Position numbers and translations under genes: made by a program. Under the pieces are notes generated by a model that did no database searches, had not been told where the DNA came from, and was given only the letters and a program-made list of their open reading frames with translations. This document shows positions 12,467-21,760 of a stretch of 33,653 nucleotides of DNA, piece after piece. Source of the DNA: JACDER01 sp036394915. Its GTDB lineage: Bacteria > Actinomycetota > Thermoleophilia > Gaiellales > Gaiellaceae. How positions within the stretch are numbered: position 1 is the first letter of the stretch; every line of letters starts with the position of its first letter. The stretch is from assembly GCA_036394915.1 (NCBI GenBank), contig DASWEE010000117.1, positions 1 to 33,653 of the forward strand, given 5' to 3'.

Positions 12467-15460
12467 ATGCGCGTATGCACGAATTGCGGTCACGAGAACA
12501 GCGAGAGCGCGAAGTTCTGCGAGGAGTGTGCCGCTCCGCTCGAAGCTGCACCCGCGCCCCGCGAGCAGCGCAAGACGGTCACCGTCCTGTTCTGCGACGT
12601 GACCGGCTCGACCGAGCTCGGCGAGTCGACCGATCCGGAGGCTTTGCGGGCCCTGCTCGCCCGCTACTTCGAGTGCATGCAGGGGATCGTCGACTCCCAC
12701 GGCGGCACGGTCGAGAAGTTCATCGGCGACGCGGTGATGGCCGTGTTCGGGGTGCCGGTTGTGCACGAAGACGACGCGCTCCGCGCCCTGCGCGCGGCTG
12801 AAGAGATGCGCGAGGCGCTGCCCGAGCTGAGAGTCCAAGCACGAATCGGCGTCAACACCGGCGAGGTCGTCACCGGGACCAAGGAGCGGCTCGCGACCGG
12901 CGACGCGGTCAACGTCGCTGCGCGGCTGGAGCAGGCCGCACAGCCGGGCGAGGTGCTGGTCGGGGAGCCGACGTTGGCACTCGTCCGCGATGCAGCCGAG
13001 GTCGAGCCGGTCGAGCCCCTCGAGCTGAAGGGCAAGGCCGAGCCGGTCCCCGCCTACCGGCTGCTGCGCTTGCTCGAAGCTCCGGAGCCAAGGCACGAGG
13101 CGCTGTTCGTCGGACGCGAGCGCGAGCTCGCGAGCCTGCAGGAAGCGTGGGAGCGCGTGCAAGCCGAGCAGTGCTGCGAGCTGGTCACGCTCGTCGGCGA
13201 CGCCGGCGTAGGCAAGTCGCGACTCGCGGCAGAGCTCTTGGCCTCGACCGAGGCGATGATCGTCCGCGGACGCTGCCTCCCCTACGGGGAGGGGATCACG
13301 TACTGGCCTGTCGTCGAGGTGCTGAAGCAGCTCGACGTTCTGCCCGAGGAGGAGGCCGCGGCCGTCGCGATTCGCTCGCTCTTGGGCGCGACGGAGATGC
13401 AGACCTCGGCGGAGGAGATCGCCTGGGCGTTCCGCAAGACGCTCGAGCAGGCCGCAGTGGAGCGGCCACTCGTGGCCGTTTTCGACGACATCCAGTGGGG
13501 CGAGGAGACGTTCCTCGACCTGATCGAGCACGTCGCGCTCCTGTTCTCGGGCGCCGCGATCCTGCTGCTCTGCATCGCCCGGCCGGAGCTGACCGAGCGC
13601 CGCCCGGCCTGGCCGGTGACACTTCGGCTGGGACCCCTAGACGACGAGGACGTCGACGAGCTCATCCCGGAGCGCATCTCCGAGGACCTGCGCGAGAAGA
13701 TCGCCCGCGCGGCGGGTGGCAACCCGCTCTTCATCGGCGAGATGCTGGCGATCGCGCAAGAGACGGAGGGCGAGGTCGTTGTCCCGCCCACGCTGCAGGC
13801 GCTGCTGGCGGCGCGCCTGGACCAGCTCGAGACGGCCGAGCGAAGCGTACTCGAGCGGGGCGCGATCGAGGGGGAGATCTTTCACCGTGGTGCCGTCCAG
13901 GCGCTCGCGCCCGAGGAGATGCAGGTGACCCCGCGCCTGGCCGCGCTCGTGCGCAAGGAGCTGATCAGACCGTACCGCGCACAGCTCGCTGGCGAGGACG
14001 GCTTCCGCTTTCGGCACCTGCTGATCCGCGATGCCGCTTACGACGCGCTGCCGAAGGCGATCCGCGCCGAGCTCCACGAGCGCTTCGCCGCCTGGCTGGA
14101 GCAGCACGGGGGGGCCGAGCTGGTCGAGCTGGACGAGATCCTCGGCTACCACCTCGAGCAGGCCTGTCGCTACCGCGGCGAGCTCGGGGCGCCGGTCGAC
14201 GGGCTGCTGGCCGCCGCGGCGCGGGGTCGCCTGACCACCGCCGGCCGACGCGCGCAGTTCCGAGAGGACTACAGCGCGGCCGTGAGCCTGCTCGAGCGTG
14301 CCGTCGCGCTCGTACCGCCGGCCGAGCTCGATCTTGCCCTCGAGGTCGACCTCGTCGAGGCGCTGTACTGGGGAGGCAAGGGCGGCGACGGGCTCGAGCG
14401 CGCGAACTCACTCGCCGAACGGGCTGCGGCTGCGGGCGACCAGGTAGGTGAGCTGTGCGGGAGGATCCAGGCAGGCCTGATCCGCACGTCCATCGAACCG
14501 GAGGGCGCGACCGAGAAGCTGGCCGCGATCGTCGAAGAGGCGTTGCCCGTGTTCCGGGCGGGCGACGACCTCGCCCTCTACACCGCCTACCACGCGCTCG
14601 GGGAGGTGGCGTTCCAGTGCGGGCAGACGGACGCGGCGCTGGATGCATATGAGCGGTCGGCCGCACACGCCCGGCAGGCGGGCCCCCTGCAGTACTTCTT
14701 CGGGTGGCGCGCCGCTTGCCGTCTCTACGGCACGACCCCTGTGTCGGAGGTGCTGGCGTGGCTCGACGAAACCGAGCCACGCGCAGGGCGGGACCTCTTG
14801 CTCCGTTCGTGCCGGGCCGTGGCGCTGGCGATGCTCAGTCGCTTCGACGAGGCGCGCGCGATCCTGGCCGAAGCGCGTGCAGAGCAGGCCGATCGCGGCG
14901 GGGGAATCATGCTCGGAGTGGTGACCGGCATCGAGTCCGTCGACGTCGAGCTCTTGTCCGGCGATCCCGCCTCCGCCGCCGAGCTCGGAGCAGAGGGGTG
15001 CAGGCTGCTCGATGAGCTGGGGGACCAGGCCTATCTGTCGACCGCGGCTGGGACTCTTGCGCGGGCGCTGTACGCGCTCGACCGGCTCGACGAGGCCGAC
15101 GCCTGGGCCGGGCGCGCGGCGGAGCTCGGCGCAAGTGACGACGTGTTCACGCAGATGCTCTGGCGGGAGGTCAGGGCGAAGGTGCTCGCGCAGGGTGGCG
15201 AGTATGTGGCGGCGGAGCGGCTCGCGCGCGAAGCGGTCGCGATCGGCGAGGACACCGATTGGCTCGACGGACAAGGCGACGCGAACGCCGACCTCGCCGA
15301 GGTGCTGTCGCTGGCCGGTCGCCCACAGGAAGCCGCAGAGGCACTCGAGCAGGCGCTCGCGCGCTACGAGCGGAAGGGGAACGTCGTCATGGCCGGGCGG
15401 ACGCGCGACCGACTCTCCGCGCTTCGGCGTCAGGCCACTTCTGCGGCCCAGTCGCCGTAG
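12467..15460 (+). CDS. Zinc-ribbon / class III nucleotide cyclase / AAA-type ATPase / TPR protein
   Basis: A 997-residue protein. Residues 4-21 are a zinc ribbon (C4, C7, C18, C21). A class III cyclase domain follows (about 35-200): TVLFCDVTGSTELG carries one metal Asp, EKFIGDAVMAVFG the second Asp and the purine-selecting Lys, and TGDAVNVAARL the transition-state Asn and Arg, so it should be active. An ATPase module starts at FVGRERELASLQEAW, with Walker A at 244-251 (GDAGVGKS) and Walker B near 336-341 (VAVFDD). The C-terminal ~400 residues are alpha-alpha repeats of TPR type. This layout is common in actinobacterial and mycobacterial cyclase-regulators, where the repeats sense an unknown signal. 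The 3' end overlaps the converging ABC gene by 31 bases. Confidence 0.88.
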   Translation: MRVCTNCGHENSESAKFCEECAAPLEAAPAPREQRKTVTVLFCDVTGSTELGESTDPEALRALLARYFECMQGIVDSHGGTVEKFIGDAVMAVFGVPVVHEDDALRALRAAEEMREALPELRVQARIGVNTGEVVTGTKERLATGDAVNVAARLEQAAQPGEVLVGEPTLALVRDAAEVEPVEPLELKGKAEPVPAYRLLRLLEAPEPRHEALFVGRERELASLQEAWERVQAEQCCELVTLVGDAGVGKSRLAAELLASTEAMIVRGRCLPYGEGITYWPVVEVLKQLDVLPEEEAAAVAIRSLLGATEMQTSAEEIAWAFRKTLEQAAVERPLVAVFDDIQWGEETFLDLIEHVALLFSGAAILLLCIARPELTERRPAWPVTLRLGPLDDEDVDELIPERISEDLREKIARAAGGNPLFIGEMLAIAQETEGEVVVPPTLQALLAARLDQLETAERSVLERGAIEGEIFHRGAVQALAPEEMQVTPRLAALVRKELIRPYRAQLAGEDGFRFRHLLIRDAAYDALPKAIRAELHERFAAWLEQHGGAELVELDEILGYHLEQACRYRGELGAPVDGLLAAAARGRLTTAGRRAQFREDYSAAVSLLERAVALVPPAELDLALEVDLVEALYWGGKGGDGLERANSLAERAAAAGDQVGELCGRIQAGLIRTSIEPEGATEKLAAIVEEALPVFRAGDDLALYTAYHALGEVAFQCGQTDAALDAYERSAAHARQAGPLQYFFGWRAACRLYGTTPVSEVLAWLDETEPRAGRDLLLRSCRAVALAMLSRFDEARAILAEARAEQADRGGGIMLGVVTGIESVDVELLSGDPASAAELGAEGCRLLDELGDQAYLSTAAGTLARALYALDRLDEADAWAGRAAELGASDDVFTQMLWREVRAKVLAQGGEYVAAERLAREAVAIGEDTDWLDGQGDANADLAEVLSLAGRPQEAAEALEQALARYERKGNVVMAGRTRDRLSALRRQATSAAQSP

Positions 15461-17238
15461 AGCGACAGGTACAGGCCGCGGCGCGCCATCAGCTCGTCGT
15501 GCGTGCCCTGCTCGATGATCTGCCCGTGCTCGAGCACCACGATCCGGTCGGCGTTACGGATCGTGGACAGGCGGTGCGCGATCACGAACGCGGTCCTGTC
15601 GGCGAGCAGCAGCCCGAGCGCCCGTTCGATCTTGCGCTCGGTGCCGATGTCCACCGAGGAGGTCGCCTCGTCGAGGATCAGGATGCGGGGATCGGCCAGC
15701 AGCGCGCGCGCGAACGCGACGAGCTGGCGCTGCCCGAGCGAGAGCCGCGAGCCACGCTCCTGCACCTCGGTCTCGTACCCGTTCTCGAGCCGCATGATGA
15801 ACTCGTGCGCGCCTACGGTTTGGGCCGCCGTCACGACCTCGGCCGGCGTCGCGTCGAGCTTCCCGAACGAGATGTTGTCGCGGACGGTGCCGGCGAAGAG
15901 GAATCCCTCCTGGGGAACGATTCCGAGCTGGCGCCGCAGTGACTCCTGGGTTACGTCGCGCAGGTCGACCCCGTCGATCGTGATCGCGCCCTCGCGCGGG
16001 TCGTAGAAGCGCGCGAGCAGCTTCGCGATCGTGGACTTGCCGGCGCCCGTGTGCCCGACGAGCGCGACCGTCGTCCCCGCCGCCACGTCGAGGTCGATCC
16101 CGTGCAGCACCTCCGGCCCGTCGTCGCCGTATCCGAACCGGACAGCCTCGAAGCGGACATGACCCTCGATCCGCGGCAGCTCGCGGCCGCCTGGGCGGTC
16201 GCGCACCTCGGGCTCCTCGTCCATCACGTCCATGATCTTGTCGAGCGCCGCGACCGCCGACAGGAACGTGTTGTAGAGCTGCGACAGCTGCTGGACCGGA
16301 TCGAAGAAGTTCGACAGGTAGAGGAGGAAGGCGAACAGCGTCCCGGTCGTAACCAAGTCGTGGAAGTAGAGGTAGCCCCCGAAGCCGATCACGACCGCGA
16401 TCGCGATCGAGGACAGGAAGTCGACGAACGGGAAGTAGAGCCCGTTGAGGACGACGGTCTGCTGGTTCGCCTCGCGGTACTCCCTGTTCACCTTCTTGAA
16501 GTTGCGCTCCTGCGCCAGCTCGCGTGTGAAGGACTGGACGACGCGCATGCCGGCGATGTCTTCCGCGAGGGTCGCCGTCACGGTGCCGAGCCGGACGCGG
16601 ACGGAGTTGTAGGCACGCGTCGCGCGGATGCGGAAGATCGCTGTCGCCACGCTCATGAACGGGAACACGAACAGGGCCGCAAGGGCGAGCCGCCAGTCGA
16701 GCAGGAACAGGATCACCGCCGTGCCGAAGAGCGTCAGCGTGCTCTGGACGAGGCTCGTGACGCCGTCCGTGACGAGCTGGTCGATCGCCTCGACGTCGTT
16801 CGTCAGCCGGCTGATGATCACCCCCGCGCGGTTGCGCTCGTAGAAGCCGAGCGAGAGCCGCTGCAGGTGCCGGAAGAGCAGGTTGCGCAGGTCGGCGAGG
16901 ATCCGTTCGCCCGTCCAGCCGGTGAGGTACGTCTGCGCGTAGCCGGCGAACCAGTTCAGGGTCCCGGCGGCCAGGAACGCGATCACGACGATCAGGAGCG
17001 TGTGCAGCTGCCGGTGGTTGATGCCGCGGTCGACCGCCACCTTGGCGAGGTAGGGCGGCGCCAGCGCGGTCGCGGTCGCGAGGAGCAGCGACCCGAGCGC
17101 GAGCGCCGTCCTGAGCTTGTAGGGCGCCGTCAGCTTCGCCAGCGTCGACACGCGCCGGACCGTCTGGCGCCACGACCAGTCGTCGACCTCCGCGCCGCGC
17201 TGGCGCATCATGTGGCTCCCGGGCTGCCAGACCCTCAT
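15430..17238 (-). CDS. ABC exporter half-transporter, catalytic-Glu subunit
   Basis: A 602-residue type IV ABC exporter: six-helix membrane domain (about 40-340, for example LRTALALGSLLLATATALAP) fused to a nucleotide-binding domain. Walker A is GHTGAGKST (about residue 390), the Walker B end is ILILDEATSSVD with the catalytic Glu, and the H-loop is FVIAHRLSTI. The signature motif is LSLGQ rather than LSGGQ. The start ATG overlaps the stop of the upstream half-transporter by 4 bases, so the pair should form one heterodimer: its Glu works with the canonical signature of the partner. MsbA/TM287-288-like; substrate (lipid, drug or peptide) unknown. Confidence 0.9.
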   Translation of the reverse strand: MRVWQPGSHMMRQRGAEVDDWSWRQTVRRVSTLAKLTAPYKLRTALALGSLLLATATALAPPYLAKVAVDRGINHRQLHTLLIVVIAFLAAGTLNWFAGYAQTYLTGWTGERILADLRNLLFRHLQRLSLGFYERNRAGVIISRLTNDVEAIDQLVTDGVTSLVQSTLTLFGTAVILFLLDWRLALAALFVFPFMSVATAIFRIRATRAYNSVRVRLGTVTATLAEDIAGMRVVQSFTRELAQERNFKKVNREYREANQQTVVLNGLYFPFVDFLSSIAIAVVIGFGGYLYFHDLVTTGTLFAFLLYLSNFFDPVQQLSQLYNTFLSAVAALDKIMDVMDEEPEVRDRPGGRELPRIEGHVRFEAVRFGYGDDGPEVLHGIDLDVAAGTTVALVGHTGAGKSTIAKLLARFYDPREGAITIDGVDLRDVTQESLRRQLGIVPQEGFLFAGTVRDNISFGKLDATPAEVVTAAQTVGAHEFIMRLENGYETEVQERGSRLSLGQRQLVAFARALLADPRILILDEATSSVDIGTERKIERALGLLLADRTAFVIAHRLSTIRNADRIVVLEHGQIIEQGTHDELMARRGLYLSLYGDWAAEVA

Positions 17239-19013
17239 GAGGCCGCTGCCTCGACTTCCTCGATCAGCTCGTGCTCGAGCAGCCCGTGCTCGTAGATCTC
17301 GTGATAGACAGGGCTGGTGTCGATCAGCTCATCGTGCGTGCCGCGGGCGGCGATCCGGCCACGTTCGAGCACGACCATCTCATCGGCCAGGGCGATCGTC
17401 GACAGCCGGTGGGCGATGATGATCGTCGTCCGGCCTTTCATCGCCTCGCGCAACCCGAGCCGGATGTGCGCCTCGGTGGTCGCGTCGACCGACGCGGTCG
17501 CGTCGTCCAGGATCAGGATCCGGGGGTCGACGATCAGCGCCCGCGCGATCGCGATCCGCTGGCGCTGGCCGCCCGAGAGCGTGATCCCGCGCTCGCCGAT
17601 CATCGTCTCGTAGCCGTTCGGCAGCTTGTCGATGAACTCGTGCGCCTGCGCGAGCCGGGCCGCGTGCTCGACGTCCTCGTCCGTCGCCTCGGGCGCGCCG
17701 AAGGAGATGTTCTCGCGCACGGTGGCCGAGAACAGGAACGGGTCCTGGGAGATGACACCGATCTCGCCGCGAAGCGCGTTCAGCTTCAGATCACGGACGT
17801 CGACGCCGTCGATCGTGAGCCGCCCCTCGGACACGTCGTAGAAGCGCGGGACGAGCGAGGCGAGCGTCGTCTTGCCTGCACCGGTGTGGCCGATCAGCGC
17901 GATGGTTCGACCGGCGTCGATGCCGAGGTCGATGTCCTCGAGCACAGGCCGGCCGGGAACGTAGGCGAATGAGACCTCTTCGAACCGAACAAGTCCCTTT
18001 CCCGGCGGCAACTCGGCGGCGTCCGGCCTGTCCGTGACCTCTTCGGGCTCGTCCATTACCTGGAAGATGCGCTCGCCCGAGGCGGTCGCGCGCTGCGCCT
18101 GCCCGATCCACATCCCGAGCATCCGCAGGGGCATCACCAGCATTGCGAGCATCAGGTTGAAGGCCACGAAGTGGCCGAGGCTCATCTGGCCGTGCACGAC
18201 CATCCGTCCGCCGATCAGCAGCACGGCGGCCTGCGCGAGCAGGGGGATGAAGGAGATCAGCGGCACGTAGTACGCGCGCTGGCGGTTCGCGCTGACGCTC
18301 TGGCGAAACAGGGCCTCGGAGCGGCGCTCGAACTTCATCTGCTCCTGGGGCTCCTGCGCGAACGACTTGACGACGTGGACGCCGACGATGTTCTCCTCGG
18401 CCACCGTCGCGACGTCCGCCATCTTCTGCTGGACGTCGCGCATCAACGGATGCGAGATGTGGCTGTAGCGGTAGGCGAGCCCGATGAGTACCGGAGTGAT
18501 CGCGAGCGCGATCAGGGCGAGCCGCCAGTCGAACCAGAACATCACCGCGGTCACTCCGACGAGCGTCACAACGTGCTGGAAGAAGAAGATCAGCCCGTAG
18601 CCGAGGAAGAACCGAACCGACTGGAGATCGACCGTCGCGCGGGACATCAGCTGGCCCGTCTGGTGGCGGTCGTAGAACCCGAACGAGAGCCGCAGCAGGT
18701 GCGCGTAGAGGCGGTTGCGCATGTCGTATTCGACGCCGAGCGCCTGACGGCCGGAGATGAAGCGCCGTCCGACCATGAACAGCGCCTTCGCCAGGCCGAT
18801 CCCGACGATGAGCGCGATCAAGATCTCGAGTCCGTGGCGGTCTTGCGCCTTGACGCGGTTGATGACCGCGCCTGTGATCACGATCATCGCGATCTGCGCA
18901 CCCTGGGACGCGGCGGCGAGGAAGACGGAGACGACGAGCGAGAGCTTGTAGGGGCGCAGGAACCCGAGCAGCCGGGCGAACGTCTGGCGATATGCGGCCG
19001 GCGCTACGTCCAC
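17235..19013 (-). CDS. ABC exporter half-transporter, degenerate-site subunit
   Basis: A 592-residue partner with the same layout: a membrane domain beginning FLRPYKLSLVVSVFLAAASQ and a nucleotide-binding domain with Walker A GHTGAGKTT (about residue 375) and canonical LSGGQRQRIAIARAL. The Walker B end is ILILDDATASVD, with Asp instead of the catalytic Glu. Together with LSLGQ in the other subunit this makes one degenerate and one active ATP site, as in TM287/288 and other heterodimeric exporters. The GTG start at 19013 is 73 bases from the first hydrolase-cyclase gene, transcribed the other way, so the two operons share a control region. GGGGAT stands 5 bases before the GTG. Confidence 0.9.
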   Translation of the reverse strand: MDVAPAAYRQTFARLLGFLRPYKLSLVVSVFLAAASQGAQIAMIVITGAVINRVKAQDRHGLEILIALIVGIGLAKALFMVGRRFISGRQALGVEYDMRNRLYAHLLRLSFGFYDRHQTGQLMSRATVDLQSVRFFLGYGLIFFFQHVVTLVGVTAVMFWFDWRLALIALAITPVLIGLAYRYSHISHPLMRDVQQKMADVATVAEENIVGVHVVKSFAQEPQEQMKFERRSEALFRQSVSANRQRAYYVPLISFIPLLAQAAVLLIGGRMVVHGQMSLGHFVAFNLMLAMLVMPLRMLGMWIGQAQRATASGERIFQVMDEPEEVTDRPDAAELPPGKGLVRFEEVSFAYVPGRPVLEDIDLGIDAGRTIALIGHTGAGKTTLASLVPRFYDVSEGRLTIDGVDVRDLKLNALRGEIGVISQDPFLFSATVRENISFGAPEATDEDVEHAARLAQAHEFIDKLPNGYETMIGERGITLSGGQRQRIAIARALIVDPRILILDDATASVDATTEAHIRLGLREAMKGRTTIIIAHRLSTIALADEMVVLERGRIAARGTHDELIDTSPVYHEIYEHGLLEHELIEEVEAAAS

Positions 19014-19051
19014 TAGTGATCCCCAACGTCGAGTCTAGCCACGGGCTTTCC

Positions 19052-19080
19052 TTGCTCAAAGTCGGCGCAGGGAACACAAT
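19052..19080 (+). promoter_or_regulatory. Promoter of the hydrolase-cyclase array
   Basis: TTGCTC (19052-19057), 17 bases, CACAAT (19075-19080), then 6 bases to the GTG at 19087. Each box matches only four of six consensus bases, but spacing and the leaderless layout agree with other genes here. It lies in the 73-base gap shared with the ABC operon. Confidence 0.4.
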
Positions 19081-19086
19081 TACCGC

Positions 19087-20433
19087 GTGGAGATTCCGGA
19101 GACCCGGTATGCGCGGAGCGGTGACGTCTCGATCGCCTATCAGGTTCTGGGCGAGGGGCCTTTCGATGTCGTGCACGTGCCGCCGTTCGTCTCACACGTC
19201 GAGCTCGCCTGGCAAGTGCCAGAGTCGGCGGCCTTTTTCCGCGGGCTCGCCTCCTTCTGCCGCCTGATCCGCTTCGACAAGCGCGGCACGGGCATGTCGG
19301 ATCGCGTCAGCGGGGCGCCGCCGCTCGAGACGCGCATGGACGACGTGCGGGCGGTGATGGACGCCGTCGGGTCCGAGCGTGCCGCGCTTCTCGGAGCGTC
19401 GGAGGGTGGAGCGATGAGCATCCTGTTCGCCGCCACCTACCCCGACCGTACGTGGGCGCTCGTCCTCTGGGGCACGTTCGCGCGTGAACGGTGGGCACCC
19501 GACTATCCGTGGGGTGCGCGTGAAGAAGATTACGAGCGCGATGCCGCCGAGCAAGCAGACTGGGGTACTCCGGAGCACGCGGCGCGAATCGTCCAGGCCA
19601 TCGCCCCGACCGCGTCCGAGGAGGGTAAGCGAGCGCTCGCGACTCTGATTCGCCAGGGAGCGAGCCCGGGCGCTGCGGCCGCCCTCGATCGAATGAACAG
19701 AGAGATCGACGTACGGCACGTGCTGCCGGCGATCCGCGTCCCAACGCTCGTTCTCAATCGCACTGGGGAAAGTCCGTTCATCGTCCGCGCCTCGGAATAC
19801 CTCGCAGAACATATCCCCGGCGCGAGGCACGTCCAAGTCCCCGGCGTCGACCACGCGATCGCCGCCGACTCAGAGCGGATCCTCCCCGAGGTCCAGCGCT
19901 TTCTGACCGGAGCCTGGGAGAGGCGGTCGTTGGAGGAAGCCGAGCCGGACCGCGTCCTCGCAACCGTGCTCTTCACCGACATCGTCGGCTCGACGGCGAA
20001 GGCCGTCGAGCTCGGCGACCGAGGCTGGCGCGAGCTGCTCGAGCAGCACCACGTCCGGATCCGTAACGAGCTCGTACGCCACCGCGGCGTCGAGCTCGAT
20101 ACGGCTGGCGACGGATTCTTCGCCCGGTTCGACGGGCCGGCGCGGGCAATTCGCTGTGCGGCGGCGATCGGCGAGTCGCTGCGCGAGCTCGGCCTGGATG
20201 TTCGGGCGGGCCTCCACACGGGCGAGTGCGAGTTGGTCGACGACAAGGTGGCCGGGATCGCGGTCTCGATCGGCGCACGCGTAGCGGCCCAGGCCGGCCC
20301 GGGAGAGGTGCTCGTCTCGCAGACGGTCAAGGACCTCGTCGCCGGCTCGGGGCTCGAGTTCGAGGATCGTGGCGCCGCCGAGTTGAAGGGCGTTCCGGGC
20401 GAGTGGAGGCTGTATGCCGTTGCAGGTTCCTGA
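19087..20433 (+). CDS. Alpha/beta-hydrolase - class III cyclase fusion, copy 1
   Basis: A 448-residue protein of the Rv1900c type. Residues 1-285 are an alpha/beta-hydrolase fold: FDKRGTGMSD (oxyanion side), nucleophile elbow GASEG with Ser105, and a late PGVDHAI with the triad His. Residues 289-448 are a class III cyclase domain: metal Asp298 (LFTDIVGST) and Asp342 (TAGDG) and transition-state Arg398 are present. The usual transition-state Asn is Ser394, and the purine-selecting Lys/Asp positions appear as Asp338/Lys387. Both domains look foldable; the hydrolase part may be an enzyme or a ligand sensor. First gene of a four-gene overlapping array; its last codons contain TGGAGG and the ATG of copy 2 (20-base overlap). 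GTG start is 6 bases after a -10 box. Confidence 0.85.
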   Translation: MEIPETRYARSGDVSIAYQVLGEGPFDVVHVPPFVSHVELAWQVPESAAFFRGLASFCRLIRFDKRGTGMSDRVSGAPPLETRMDDVRAVMDAVGSERAALLGASEGGAMSILFAATYPDRTWALVLWGTFARERWAPDYPWGAREEDYERDAAEQADWGTPEHAARIVQAIAPTASEEGKRALATLIRQGASPGAAAALDRMNREIDVRHVLPAIRVPTLVLNRTGESPFIVRASEYLAEHIPGARHVQVPGVDHAIAADSERILPEVQRFLTGAWERRSLEEAEPDRVLATVLFTDIVGSTAKAVELGDRGWRELLEQHHVRIRNELVRHRGVELDTAGDGFFARFDGPARAIRCAAAIGESLRELGLDVRAGLHTGECELVDDKVAGIAVSIGARVAAQAGPGEVLVSQTVKDLVAGSGLEFEDRGAAELKGVPGEWRLYAVAGS

Positions 20434-21760
20434 GACGCGCTACGCCCGCAGCGGCGACGTCTCGATCGCCTACCAGGTCGTCGGGGACGGCCCGTTCGAC
20501 CTCGTCTGGACGCCGGGCGCGTTCACGAACGTCGAGCTCGCCTGGGGGGATCCCGACCAGGCGCGCTTCCTCCGAGCGCTCGGGTCATTCTCGCGGCTGA
20601 TCATCTTCGACAAGCGGGGCACGGGCCTTTCGGACCGTGTCGCCGGAATCGCGGATCTCGAGACGCGTATGGACGACATCCGGGCGGTGATGGACGCTGC
20701 GGAGTCGGAACGCGCGGCGATCGGGGGTGTTTCCGAGGGCGGTCCGATGGCTGTCCTGTTCGCGGCGACGTACCCTGAGCGCACGCAGGCGCTCGTCCTG
20801 TACGGGACGTTGCCGCGTTTCGTGCGAGGCCCCGGTTTCCCCTGGCTGCAGCCGCGCCACGAGTACCTCGCCGAGTGGCGCGAGGAGGCTCTGGGGTGGG
20901 GGAGCGAAGAGAGCGCACGGGAGCTGCTGGAGTCGCAGGGCCAGGCACCGACTCCAGAGCGCGTGCGTTACTTCGCCGCTCGTCGGCGGCAGAGCGCGAG
21001 TCCCGGTGCCGTCGAGCAGATGGCTCTGATGAATGCGGAGATCGACGTGCGTGCCGTTCTTCCGACGATACGCGTGCGGACGCTCGTCGCGCACCGCACC
21101 GAGGACCATCTCCCGATCGAGATCGCACGCGAGATGGCGGGGCAGATCCCCGGCGCCCGCATGGTCGAGCTGCCGGGTGGGCCGCATTTCCCATTCTTCG
21201 GCGACTGGGAATCGGTGGTCGCGGCCATCCGGGATTTCGTCGTTCCGATCTGCACGGGCGATGGGCGCGAGGAGCACGAAAGCGTGCTGGCGACTGTGCT
21301 GTTCACGGACATCGTCGGCTCGACCGCCAAGTCGGCCGCGCTCGGCGACCGCGGCTGGCGCGAACTGCTCGAACAACACCACACGCGTATCCGCCAGCAG
21401 CTCGCGCGCTATCGCGGTGTCGAGCTCGATACCGCCGGCGACGGTTTCTTCGCCCGCTTCGACGGCCCCGCCCGGGCCATTCGCTGCGCGTGCGCGATCC
21501 GTGACTCGCTCTCGGAGCTCGATTTTGAGGTGCGGGCGGGTTTGCACACGGGGGAGTGCGAGCTGCTCGACGGCAAGGTAGCCGGAATCGCGGTCTCGAT
21601 CGGGGCGAGGGTCGCTGCGCAGGCCGGGCCCGGGGAAGTGCTCGTCTCGCAGACGGTGAAGGACCTCGTCGCGGGCTCGGGCCTGCAGTTCGAAGACCGC
21701 GGCCCGGCTAAGCTCAAGGGCGTCCCCGGGGAGTGGAGGTTGTACGCCGTCGCCGCTTGA
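20414..21760 (+). CDS. Alpha/beta-hydrolase - class III cyclase fusion, copy 2
   Basis: A 448-residue paralogue of copy 1. The elbow is GVSEG (Ser107) and the His lies in LPGGPHFPFFG, so the hydrolase triad may still work. The cyclase domain keeps FTDIVGST and LDTAGDG with both metal Asp, Ser in place of the transition-state Asn (AVSIGARV) and the same Asp/Lys purine pair. Its DNA is nearly identical to copies 1 and 4 over long stretches of the cyclase half, which implies recent duplication or gene conversion. The ATG sits inside the last codons of copy 1, 4 bases after TGGAGG. It ends one codon earlier than copies 1 and 3 (RLYAVAA). Confidence 0.85.
   Translation: MPLQVPETRYARSGDVSIAYQVVGDGPFDLVWTPGAFTNVELAWGDPDQARFLRALGSFSRLIIFDKRGTGLSDRVAGIADLETRMDDIRAVMDAAESERAAIGGVSEGGPMAVLFAATYPERTQALVLYGTLPRFVRGPGFPWLQPRHEYLAEWREEALGWGSEESARELLESQGQAPTPERVRYFAARRRQSASPGAVEQMALMNAEIDVRAVLPTIRVRTLVAHRTEDHLPIEIAREMAGQIPGARMVELPGGPHFPFFGDWESVVAAIRDFVVPICTGDGREEHESVLATVLFTDIVGSTAKSAALGDRGWRELLEQHHTRIRQQLARYRGVELDTAGDGFFARFDGPARAIRCACAIRDSLSELDFEVRAGLHTGECELLDGKVAGIAVSIGARVAAQAGPGEVLVSQTVKDLVAGSGLQFEDRGPAKLKGVPGEWRLYAVAA

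Noticed and set aside
16051..19016. Long forward frames opposite the ABC genes
   Set aside because: They mirror the ABC exporter codons, are very rich in Arg, Asp, Val and Glu and show no domain.
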